Made by a program: the position numbers and the translations under genes
Shown: piece after piece, positions 57,857-64,000 of the stretch
How positions within the stretch are numbered: position 1 is the stretch's first letter
How the letters are laid out: the number at the start of each line of letters is the position of its first letter
DNA from: Macrococcus equipercicus
GTDB taxonomy: Bacteria; Bacillota; Bacilli; Staphylococcales; Staphylococcaceae
DNA length: 64,000 nt
Direction of reading: 5' to 3'
Assembly: GCF_004359525.2 (NCBI RefSeq)
Contig: NZ_SCWC02000006.1
Coordinates: forward strand, 26,609-90,608
The notes under the pieces: model-generated
The model's input: the letters and a program-made list of their open reading frames with translations, nothing else
Database searches by the model: none
Told to the model about the DNA's origin: nothing

Positions 57857-58390
57857 ATGACGATGAATGAAAAAATGGTTTATGCGTCGCCCCTTGCCGG
57901 ATTTGAGCAGGACATTATGTACAGCACACATGCCGGCTTCGGCCGAAGATTCATTGCCTATTTAATTGACGGGCTTGTCATCTGGTGCATCAAGCAGATT
58001 GTCGTCGACCCGCTCATGACGCTGCTGCATGTGTCCAGTGATTACTGGCTCGTTCCGATATTCAATGCGGGGAACGTTGCTAGTGCTCTCGTCTATTTTT
58101 TGTACTTTTTACTGATGACATGGTTTTTCAGAGCGACGATCGGCAAGATGATTCTCGGGCTGAAAGTCATCTCCTACCGTCAGACACCGCTGACGTTCAC
58201 GCAGGTGGTCGTGCGGGAAGTGTTCGGCAGATACATCAGCAATTTCTTTGTAAATCTGCTCTATCTCGTCGTGCTGTTCAATCCGAGCAGGCAGGGGATC
58301 CATGATATGCTGAGCGATACGATTGTCGTCAAAGAAGAGCAGGAGCGGCTGCGCGACCGGCTGACACAGGCACAGCGGGCGGAGAACTGA
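57857..58390 (+). CDS. RDD-family membrane protein (YteJ-like)
   Basis: A 177-residue protein with the RDD signature: GFGRRFIAYLIDGLVIWCIKQIV (about residues 26-48), where the R-x-x-x-D pair defines the family, and ATIGKMILGLKVISY at about 93. About three hydrophobic segments. Role unknown; beside sppA as in Bacillus. Two starts are possible: ATG 57857 (GGGGAG 6 nt before) and ATG 57863 (AGGTGA 5 nt before); I use the first. It overlaps or abuts the end of sppA by a few bases. Confidence 0.82.
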   Translation: MTMNEKMVYASPLAGFEQDIMYSTHAGFGRRFIAYLIDGLVIWCIKQIVVDPLMTLLHVSSDYWLVPIFNAGNVASALVYFLYFLLMTWFFRATIGKMILGLKVISYRQTPLTFTQVVVREVFGRYISNFFVNLLYLVVLFNPSRQGIHDMLSDTIVVKEEQERLRDRLTQAQRAEN

Positions 58391-58494
58391 CAGCACTACA
58401 GCCGTTATTATTCCGGCGCATCAGTCAAAATAGTTCGCTTTCAACACATTTCATGTTAAATTAAAGACGACTAATATTTCAGGAGGAACTTGTA

Positions 58495-58992
58495 ATGACT
58501 CAAATCACATTTAAAGATTCACCGATCACATTGCTTGGAGAACAAGTAACCGAAGGAACAACAGCACCTGACTTTTCAGTGCTCGCAAACGATTTATCGG
58601 TGCGCACGTTAGCTGACTTTGAAGGCAAGAAGAAATTAATCAACGTCGTCCCTTCTCTTGATACAGGCGTATGTGACCAGCAGACAAGACGTTTCAACGA
58701 AGAAGCGTCCGGCATCGATAATGCAGTGGTCATCACAATTTCTGCAGACTTACCATTTGCACAGAAAAGATGGTGTGCAGCACACGGTCTTGATAATGTC
58801 GTGACATTGAGCGATCACAAAGATTTGGCGTTCGGTACTGCTTATGGTGTCGTCATGGAAGAGCTGCGCTTACTTGCGCGTTCAGTATTTGTTCTTGATA
58901 CAGACAACAAAGTGGTCTATACAGAAGTCGTCTCTGAAGGAACGAACCATCCGGACTACGATAAAGCACTGGACGCTTTGAAATCAATTTAA
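58495..58992 (+). CDS. tpx: Thiol peroxidase (atypical 2-Cys peroxiredoxin)
   Basis: A 165-residue peroxiredoxin that reduces hydroperoxides in the cytoplasm using thioredoxin. The peroxidatic cysteine is in [15 protein letters not shown] (about residue 60) and the resolving cysteine in [13 protein letters not shown] (about residue 94), spacing typical of Tpx. The N-terminal [18 protein letters not shown] is also typical. AGGAGG precedes the ATG. Monocistronic, with a terminator behind it. Confidence 0.96.
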   Translation: MTQITFKDSPITLLGEQVTEGTTAPDFSVLANDLSVRTLADFEGKKKLINVVPSLDTGVCDQQTRRFNEEASGIDNAVVITISADLPFAQKRWCAAHGLDNVVTLSDHKDLAFGTAYGVVMEELRLLARSVFVLDTDNKVVYTEVVSEGTNHPDYDKALDALKSI

Positions 58993-58997
58993 TCATG

Positions 58998-59021
58998 CTG
59001 CCCTTACTGAGGGCAGTTTTT
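58998..59021 (+). terminator. Intrinsic terminator of tpx
   Basis: CTGCCCT, 5-nt loop, AGGGCAG, then TTTTTATTT. Confidence 0.9.
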
Positions 59022-59043
59022 ATTTGAAAGGAAATATGACTTT

Positions 59044-59973
59044 ATGATTGAGAAATTGTTTGAAAGACTTGATAAGAAAGCAAAAGAACTACAGCTCGAA
59101 AATGGGCACAGCTTTATTGAAAATCTCGGCTTAAGTATGGAAGAGCTCTATATGAATGACCGGGCCCTCCTCGAACAGAGCACAACAGTGGAACGTCGTA
59201 AAGCATTCCAGTTCGCTTATTTAAGTATGCTGAAAGAAGAGATGATCCAGCCGAATCATCAGATGACGCCTGACAGCATCGGTTACTTGGTGAGTTATCT
59301 CGTCCGCATGTTCATGGGTGATGATGAACAGGCGGAACTTCTGGATATGACCAGTGGAACCGGCCATTTATCAGCGACAGTGCATGAGCAGAATCCGGAC
59401 AAGAAATTCACGCATTATCTTGTAGAAGTGGACCCGGTGCTCGCGAGGCTCAGCGTCCACTTGTCGAACTTCCTGGAGATTCCGTTCAATGTCTACCCGC
59501 AGGACGCCATCATGCCGCTTGCTGTCAGTGACATGGATCTCATTATCGGCGATCTGCCGGTCGGATATTATCCGGTGGACGAGCGCAGCCATCAGATGAC
59601 ACTCGGATTTGAAGAGGGCCACAGCTTCTCCCATCATCTGCTGATAGAGCAGGCAGTCCATGCACTGAAGCCGGGCGGACTGGCATTTCTCGTTGTACCG
59701 AGTCAGCTGTTTGAGCATGATAATGTGCAACAGCTTCAAAAATTTATTGCAACAGAGACCATTATGCAGGCATTTCTTAACTTTCCGTCAAGTTTATTCA
59801 AAACAGAGTCCACACGTAAATCACTGCTGATACTCGAGCGCAAAAGCGGTAAGAAAACGCCGCCCGTTGAAGTGCTGTTAGCCAATATCCCGGATTTTAA
59901 AGATGAATTTCAGATGAGGTCATTTCTTGATGAAATGACAGAATGGTTTAAATCCAATAGAAATAAAAAGTAG
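59044..59973 (+). CDS. ytxK: Class I SAM-dependent methyltransferase, YtxK family
   Basis: A 309-residue methyltransferase related to adenine-N6 DNA methyltransferases (HsdM-like fold). The SAM motif is LLDMTSGTGHLSATVHE (about residues 99-115), and the catalytic loop is DLIIGDLPVGYYP (about 162-174), which replaces the classical NPPY by DLPVGYY. There is no target-recognition domain, so it is probably not a restriction methylase; the substrate is unknown. GGAAATATGAC separates tpx's terminator from a weak ribosome binding site (AAAGGAAA). ytxK-ackA order is as in Bacillus. Confidence 0.87.
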   Translation: MIEKLFERLDKKAKELQLENGHSFIENLGLSMEELYMNDRALLEQSTTVERRKAFQFAYLSMLKEEMIQPNHQMTPDSIGYLVSYLVRMFMGDDEQAELLDMTSGTGHLSATVHEQNPDKKFTHYLVEVDPVLARLSVHLSNFLEIPFNVYPQDAIMPLAVSDMDLIIGDLPVGYYPVDERSHQMTLGFEEGHSFSHHLLIEQAVHALKPGGLAFLVVPSQLFEHDNVQQLQKFIATETIMQAFLNFPSSLFKTESTRKSLLILERKSGKKTPPVEVLLANIPDFKDEFQMRSFLDEMTEWFKSNRNKK

Positions 59974-60044
59974 CTGTTATAATGATTGATAATCTTCTGT
60001 ATTAATGATTTAATATTAAAGTAGAACTTTTGAGGAGGATAATC

Positions 60045-61244
60045 ATGAAGAAAATTATGGCGATTAATGCCGGCAGTTCATCACTGAAATTTCAGCTGTT
60101 TGAAATGCCTGAAGAAAAAGTAGTGACGAAAGGTCTTGTGGAAAGAATCGGCATGAAAGATTCTATTTTCACGATTACAGTGAACGGTGAAAAAATTAAG
60201 CAGGTTCTTGATATTAAAGATCATGAACAGGCGGTCAACATGATGCTTGAAGAGATGAAGAAACACGGCATCATCAACGATATCAACGACCTTGACGGCA
60301 CAGGCCACCGCGTCGTGCACGGCGGAGAGTTATTCCCGACTTCAGCACTTGTCACGGATGAAGTAGAGAAGCAGATTGAATCATTGAGCGATCTTGCACC
60401 GCTGCACAATCCTGCCAACTTGATGGGTATTCGCGCATTCAGAAAAATGCTGCCGAATATTCCTCACGTTGCTGTGTTCGATACATCATTCCATCAGACA
60501 ATGCCTGAAGAATCATATCTTTACAGCTTGCCGTACCAATACTATAAAGACTTCGGTATCCGTAAATACGGCTTCCACGGTACGAGCCACAAATATGTAT
60601 CAGAACGTGCTGCTGAACTGCTGGAACGTCCGATTGAACAGCTGCGTGTCATTTCCTGCCACATTGGTAACGGTGCCTCTATTGCGGCGATAGACGGCGG
60701 TAAATCTGTCGATACGTCTATGGGCTTTACACCGCTTGCAGGTGTCACGATGGGAACACGTTCAGGTAACCTTGACCCGGCGCTGATTCCATATATTATG
60801 GAGAAGACAGGAAAGACTGCAGAAGAAGTGCTGGACGTACTGAACAAAGAGTCAGGACTATTAGGTATTTCAGGCACTTCAAGTGACCTTCGTGATATCG
60901 AGCAGGGCGCACAAGAAGGCGATGAAAGAGCAACATTAGCACTGGAAGTATTCGCGAGCCGGATCCATAAATATATGGGTTCATATGCAACACGTATGCA
61001 TGGTCTGGATGCTATCATCTTCACAGCAGGTGTCGGTGAGAACTCTGACGTCGTCCGCGCGAAAGTACTGGAAGGACTTGAATTTATGGGCGTCTACTGG
61101 GACCCAAGATTGAATACAGGTCTCCGCGGCGAAGAAGCATTCATCAACTATCCACATTCACCGGTTAAAGTTATGGTCATTCCGACTGACGAAGAAGTCA
61201 TGATTGCTCGTGACGTCATGGAATTCGGTCACTTAGAAGCTTAA
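60045..61244 (+). CDS. ackA: Acetate kinase
   Basis: A 399-residue enzyme that makes ATP and acetate from acetyl phosphate. The ASKHA-fold signatures are present: [17 protein letters not shown] at the N-terminus (about residues 4-20), [11 protein letters not shown] (about 84), [14 protein letters not shown] (about 205), [18 protein letters not shown] (about 224) and [10 protein letters not shown] (about 323). TTGAGGAGGATAATC places the ribosome binding site before ATG 60045. The uspA-type gene that follows ackA in staphylococci is absent; an integrase gene follows instead. Confidence 0.97.
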   Translation: MKKIMAINAGSSSLKFQLFEMPEEKVVTKGLVERIGMKDSIFTITVNGEKIKQVLDIKDHEQAVNMMLEEMKKHGIINDINDLDGTGHRVVHGGELFPTSALVTDEVEKQIESLSDLAPLHNPANLMGIRAFRKMLPNIPHVAVFDTSFHQTMPEESYLYSLPYQYYKDFGIRKYGFHGTSHKYVSERAAELLERPIEQLRVISCHIGNGASIAAIDGGKSVDTSMGFTPLAGVTMGTRSGNLDPALIPYIMEKTGKTAEEVLDVLNKESGLLGISGTSSDLRDIEQGAQEGDERATLALEVFASRIHKYMGSYATRMHGLDAIIFTAGVGENSDVVRAKVLEGLEFMGVYWDPRLNTGLRGEEAFINYPHSPVKVMVIPTDEEVMIARDVMEFGHLEA

Positions 61245-61293
61245 AAGACCGCTTCAAATCAACGTTGAAACAAAAATCAATATTTATATGAGA

Positions 61294-61344
61294 ATGCAAT
61301 CATTACTATATAAGTAGTGTTAACCATTATAGTAGTGATCGCAT
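61294..61344. repeat. Imperfect inverted repeat between ackA and the integrase gene
   Basis: ATGCAATCATTACTAT (61294-61309) and ATAGTAGTGATCGCAT (61329-61344) are inverted copies with two G-U-compatible differences and a 19-nt loop that itself holds another AGTAGTG. No T run follows. A recombinase binding/attachment site or an operator of the integrase gene are both possible. Confidence 0.5.
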
Positions 61345-61411
61345 GTTTCATAATATTAGACACGACTTTATTGAATTTACACAAATAAATTTAATAAGGA
61401 AGTGTCTTTTT

Positions 61412-62416
61412 ATGTCGAGAAAATTGATAAAGCAAAGAAGTCTTAATGATTCATACACAGAAGCTGAAGAGATTGTTATTAGTGCTAAAAGTGTAATGAA
61501 CTTATCAGAAGCAACTATGACAAGCTATCACAAAGCATTTGTCAGCATGAGAAAATATTTTAACGATAAGGACATATTTACAATAACTAAAAGTGACGCT
61601 GAAGATTATGTACGTTATTTACTATATGACTATAAACATTACACTGACAGGAAGAATAAAAAAGGCTCTAAGATCGGTTTAGCACCTTCTTCAGTGAATA
61701 CTTATATCAGATTAAGCAAAGCAATATTTAATACGTTAGTTGAATGCGAGTATATTGATAATAACCCTTTTAAGCATATATCTTTAGTTAAGAAACAGAA
61801 TGAACGTGTAAAAACTGTAAGTAAAGAAGATATTAATAAGTTACTCAATGGACTTGAAAAGAATTATTACACAGAATTTAGAGCTTATGTTATTATTCAT
61901 GTGTTATTAGACACAATGGGAAGAATAGGCGAGGTATTAGAACTTACTAAAGATGATATTGATTTTGATAATCAAATAATATATTTTAGCAAGACTAAGA
62001 ATAACAATTATAGATATGTGAATTTTAGCGTTAAAACTAAACGACTGCTTAAAGAGTATATTGATATTACTTCAGAATTTGATAATGAATATGTTTTTTT
62101 AAACTCATACGGGAAAAAACTAAGACCTGATTCTTTTAGAAAAACATTGAAAGAGTTTAGTAGAAAGTTGGAAATAAATAAAGAGTTTAGTTGTCATACA
62201 TTTAGACATACCGCAGCAACTGAATTTCTTGCGAATGGTGGTAGTGTAAGAGTATTGCAGAAAATATTAGGACATTCAAGAATAACAACAACTGAAATAT
62301 ATACTCATGTGAATGAAGAACTAATCAAAAAACAGCATAATCAATATAATGCAGTTGATAGTCTGATTTATAGTAAAAAATCTATATCAAGTATGAGAAG
62401 AAATAAAAGAAAATAA
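61412..62416 (+). CDS. Tyrosine recombinase/integrase
   Basis: A 334-residue site-specific recombinase. Residues about 30-135 are the SAM-like core-binding domain; the catalytic domain follows, with the first arginine in DTMGRIGEVL (about residue 171), H-x-x-R in HTFRHTAATEF (about 262-265), the later histidine in LGHSRITTTE (about 288) and the nucleophile tyrosine in IYTHV (about 297). The frame is open from 61343, but AAGGAAGTG fits the ATG at 61412. Its codon use is strongly AT-biased, unlike ackA just before it, so it is probably acquired. Followed by a hairpin terminator. Confidence 0.93.
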   Translation: MSRKLIKQRSLNDSYTEAEEIVISAKSVMNLSEATMTSYHKAFVSMRKYFNDKDIFTITKSDAEDYVRYLLYDYKHYTDRKNKKGSKIGLAPSSVNTYIRLSKAIFNTLVECEYIDNNPFKHISLVKKQNERVKTVSKEDINKLLNGLEKNYYTEFRAYVIIHVLLDTMGRIGEVLELTKDDIDFDNQIIYFSKTKNNNYRYVNFSVKTKRLLKEYIDITSEFDNEYVFLNSYGKKLRPDSFRKTLKEFSRKLEINKEFSCHTFRHTAATEFLANGGSVRVLQKILGHSRITTTEIYTHVNEELIKKQHNQYNAVDSLIYSKKSISSMRRNKRK

Positions 62417-62422
62417 TAAATT

Positions 62423-62465
62423 ATAGAAGCTATTCACCATTATTCAGTGAGTAGCTTCTATTGTA
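62423..62465 (+). terminator. Hairpin terminator of the integrase gene
   Basis: ATAGAAGCTATTCAC and GTGAGTAGCTTCTAT pair over 15 bp with one wobble and a 9-nt loop, then TTGTAT. Confidence 0.75.
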
Positions 62466-63311
62466 TAACTTAATATGATATTAAAAGATAGACATGTCTT
62501 AAAAAGTAAATCTGCTATTAGTAATATTTGATTCATATTAAGCATTGAAGAACCGACAGCATATAGTAATAGTTTTTAATACACATAAATAGCTGTAACG
62601 TTGCTGTGCGGCTTAATTAGAGCGTTATAACATTCAAATAGGACTATGATTCTATTAAGATTAAAAGAACGATTTTATCACAATATTAGAAGCGGATTTT
62701 ACCTTATACTTAAGTATATTATGATATTCAATATTTTAAAAAGTACTGATCTCATTTTATTAAACTGAAATGAAAGCCCATTTTCATAGAGAAATCAACA
62801 GTTGAGTGAATTTTAGTTGTTATAGAATTATTACAAATTTAACTAAAATCAGCCATTTTCTAATTCATAAAGCCCTTGTAAATTAGTACTTTTATGAACA
62901 AGATAAAATGCCGACTAGCGGAGATTTCCCTTGTAATTTTTAAATAATCACTTAAATATATATACTAATATAATGTGGAAATTTTTCAGAAATAAGATTT
63001 TAAAAATTAATCTGACAGCAGACCGCTTCTTTTTCTGCGTATATACCAGCGTTTTCTGATGATTTGATAATAGCCTTTAAACAGCTTTAAAAGTTCATTT
63101 TAACTCGATTCTACAAGTGTTAAATGCACATATTTTAAGCACTCTATGTAATATATATACCGCCCTCTGACTTGTCTACTGATCCAGCAGAATAAATATG
63201 AGTTCCCTTTTTGATTAAGCTATTTATATTGAAGTAGGGAGGGGGTGGTTTTAGATTTTTCTAATACCTACATTCAGCAGATAGTATATTCAGTTAAGTG
63301 ATTACGCATGG
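62466..63311. other. AT-rich non-coding region of the right-hand element
   Basis: About 850 bases between converging genes with no open frame of note on either strand. It holds the palindromes GACATGTC (62491-62498) and TATACTTAAGTATA (62705-62718), an inverted pair ATTTTAGTT/AACTAAAAT about 62810-62849, a recurring CTTGTAA (62875 and 62929), and a G-rich tract at 63234-63248. No tRNA, iteron array or CRISPR is seen. It may hold an origin, a transfer site or antisense RNA of a former plasmid, which is speculation. Confidence 0.55.
63234..63248 (+). other. G-rich tract in AT-rich DNA
   Basis: GTAGGGAGGGGGTGG is the only long purine/G run in the non-coding region and lies about 65 bp downstream of the stop of the minus-strand gene (on its transcript it is C-rich). 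Confidence 0.6.
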
Positions 63312-63983
63312 TTATATTTCAGCTAATCTCTTTTTTTCTTCGAACCATTCTTCAATTTTATATAAAGGTACACCAATAGATATCTTCTTAATACCTACTA
63401 TTTTCTCTGGATTTAAGTTTTGAGGATTAGTAGTTAAAAACTCTCTTTCAAATGATCTTTTATCTAAGGTCACTCCATAGTAATGACCATTTTCTTCCCA
63501 CAAGTATGAACGGTAAAATTCATTTTTTGATTTATTACCTAAATATCTTAATTTTTGAACTTTTGGATTTTTATTGCCTTCATATTCCCATTTTAATAAA
63601 GCTTCTTCAATTGCTAGAGTAATAAACTTTGTTTTAAAACTTTTAGTTAAATCTCTAAAATTATTTTTTTCAATTTCTGATAAGTAATCAGGATTATAAG
63701 TCGTATTTGGTGAAGTGGTAGCTTCAATATAAGAACTTAAAGAGTCTAATTTTTCAAACGTATCTAAATTCATATATATAGATGTAGCTTTAGTACTTTG
63801 ATTGCCATCTGCTAACTCTTCTAAGTATTGTAAAGTGATTTTAGTATCAATAATGTTTTCTTTATTTTCATCGTATAAAGCAAATCCCTCAAGAAAATCA
63901 GGTTCACTATTAATACTCTTCTCAATTAAACTCAATTCATTTCTTATTTTATTTATAGTTTTTATATAGTCATTTCTTTTCAT
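63312..63983 (-). CDS. Ribbon-helix-helix-like protein, plasmid/element type
   Basis: A 223-residue hydrophilic protein I cannot name. After a coiled-coil-like N-terminus (residues 1-65), residues about 66-90 read as a strand plus helix (KATSIYMNLDTFEKLDSLSSYI) and about 118-135 as a second helix (KTKFITLAIEEALLKWE), the elements of a ribbon-helix-helix fold with an insertion between the helices. The C-terminal part (about 145-223) includes GHYYGVTLDKRSFEREFL. Such proteins are common near replication or partition genes of staphylococcal plasmids, but this is an impression, not a search result. AGGAGG is 8 nt before the ATG. Strongly AT-biased codons. Confidence 0.7.
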   Translation of the reverse strand: MKRNDYIKTINKIRNELSLIEKSINSEPDFLEGFALYDENKENIIDTKITLQYLEELADGNQSTKATSIYMNLDTFEKLDSLSSYIEATTSPNTTYNPDYLSEIEKNNFRDLTKSFKTKFITLAIEEALLKWEYEGNKNPKVQKLRYLGNKSKNEFYRSYLWEENGHYYGVTLDKRSFEREFLTTNPQNLNPEKIVGIKKISIGVPLYKIEEWFEEKKRLAEI

Positions 63984-64000
63984 ATGATAAACCTCCTAGT

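Noticed and set aside
61343..61411. Upstream extension of the integrase reading frame
   Set aside because: Its ATG overlaps the right arm of the inverted repeat and has no ribosome binding site, whereas AAGGAAGTG fits the ATG at 61412.
62466..63311. CRISPR array or iteron array in the AT-rich region
   Set aside because: Only isolated short palindromes and one heptamer seen twice; no regularly spaced repeats.

Overview
The window is a stretch of chromosome from a low-GC Gram-positive coccus of the family Staphylococcaceae. Gene order (ytqA, leuS, murJ, pepV-dat, trmB, ytpPQR-sftA-murC, aroA-ccpA, acuABC/acsA, fhs, tyrS, nagE, rpsD, ezrA, nifZ-thiI, nadK/sppA, tpx, ytxK, ackA) follows the Staphylococcus/Bacillus arrangement. 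The core looks richer in G+C than Staphylococcus itself, and a class A penicillin-binding protein lies between fhs and tyrS. A Macrococcus-type organism is my best guess; this rests on gene content and composition by eye, not on a database search.

Layout. 1-5.5 kb: start of a radical SAM gene, an MFS transporter, a NERD-domain gene with hairpin repeats behind it, T-box-controlled leuS, a rhodanese. 5.5-14.6 kb: flavoprotein, lipid II flippase, pseudouridine synthase, a small stress protein, dipeptidase and D-amino acid aminotransferase, kinase-like protein, tRNA methyltransferase, a lactonase-like protein. 14.6-17.4 kb: a PepSY-like protein and an amino-acid ABC transporter. 17.4-28.3 kb: PTS-like permease, the thioredoxin/ytpQ/ytpR/sftA/murC cluster, two stress proteins, DAHP synthase and ccpA. 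28.3-34.4 kb: acetate/acetoin metabolism (acuCBA divergent from acsA) and fhs. 34.4-43 kb: class A PBP, T-box-controlled tyrS, LemA/TPM pair, HtrA, an acyltransferase and three small genes. 43-61.2 kb: hutH, GlcNAc PTS, an anion/cation symporter, OsmC protein, rpsD, fRMsr, ezrA, cysteine desulfurase/thiI, phosphodiesterase, permease, nadK, sppA, RDD protein, tpx, ytxK, ackA.

From about 61.3 kb the sequence changes: base composition drops sharply, and a tyrosine recombinase, 0.85 kb of non-coding DNA and a ribbon-helix-helix-like gene follow ackA. This looks like the left end of an integrated element that continues past the window; it is the clearest accessory region.

Regulation that can be read directly: two T-box leaders (specifier CUU for leuS, UAC for tyrS); three promoters matching the SigB consensus, all with 13-nt spacers, in front of the three YtxG/YtxH-like genes; CcpA cre sites at acsA, at ccpA itself and upstream of hutH; a consensus SigA promoter and long leader at rpsD; and many bidirectional hairpin terminators, some carrying the stop codons of both converging genes. 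Several starts were moved downstream from the longest frame because the ribosome binding site demands it, and TTG starts with strong ribosome binding sites recur. I found no unambiguous new multi-gene system; the most novel material is the right-hand element and the NERD gene with its hairpins.
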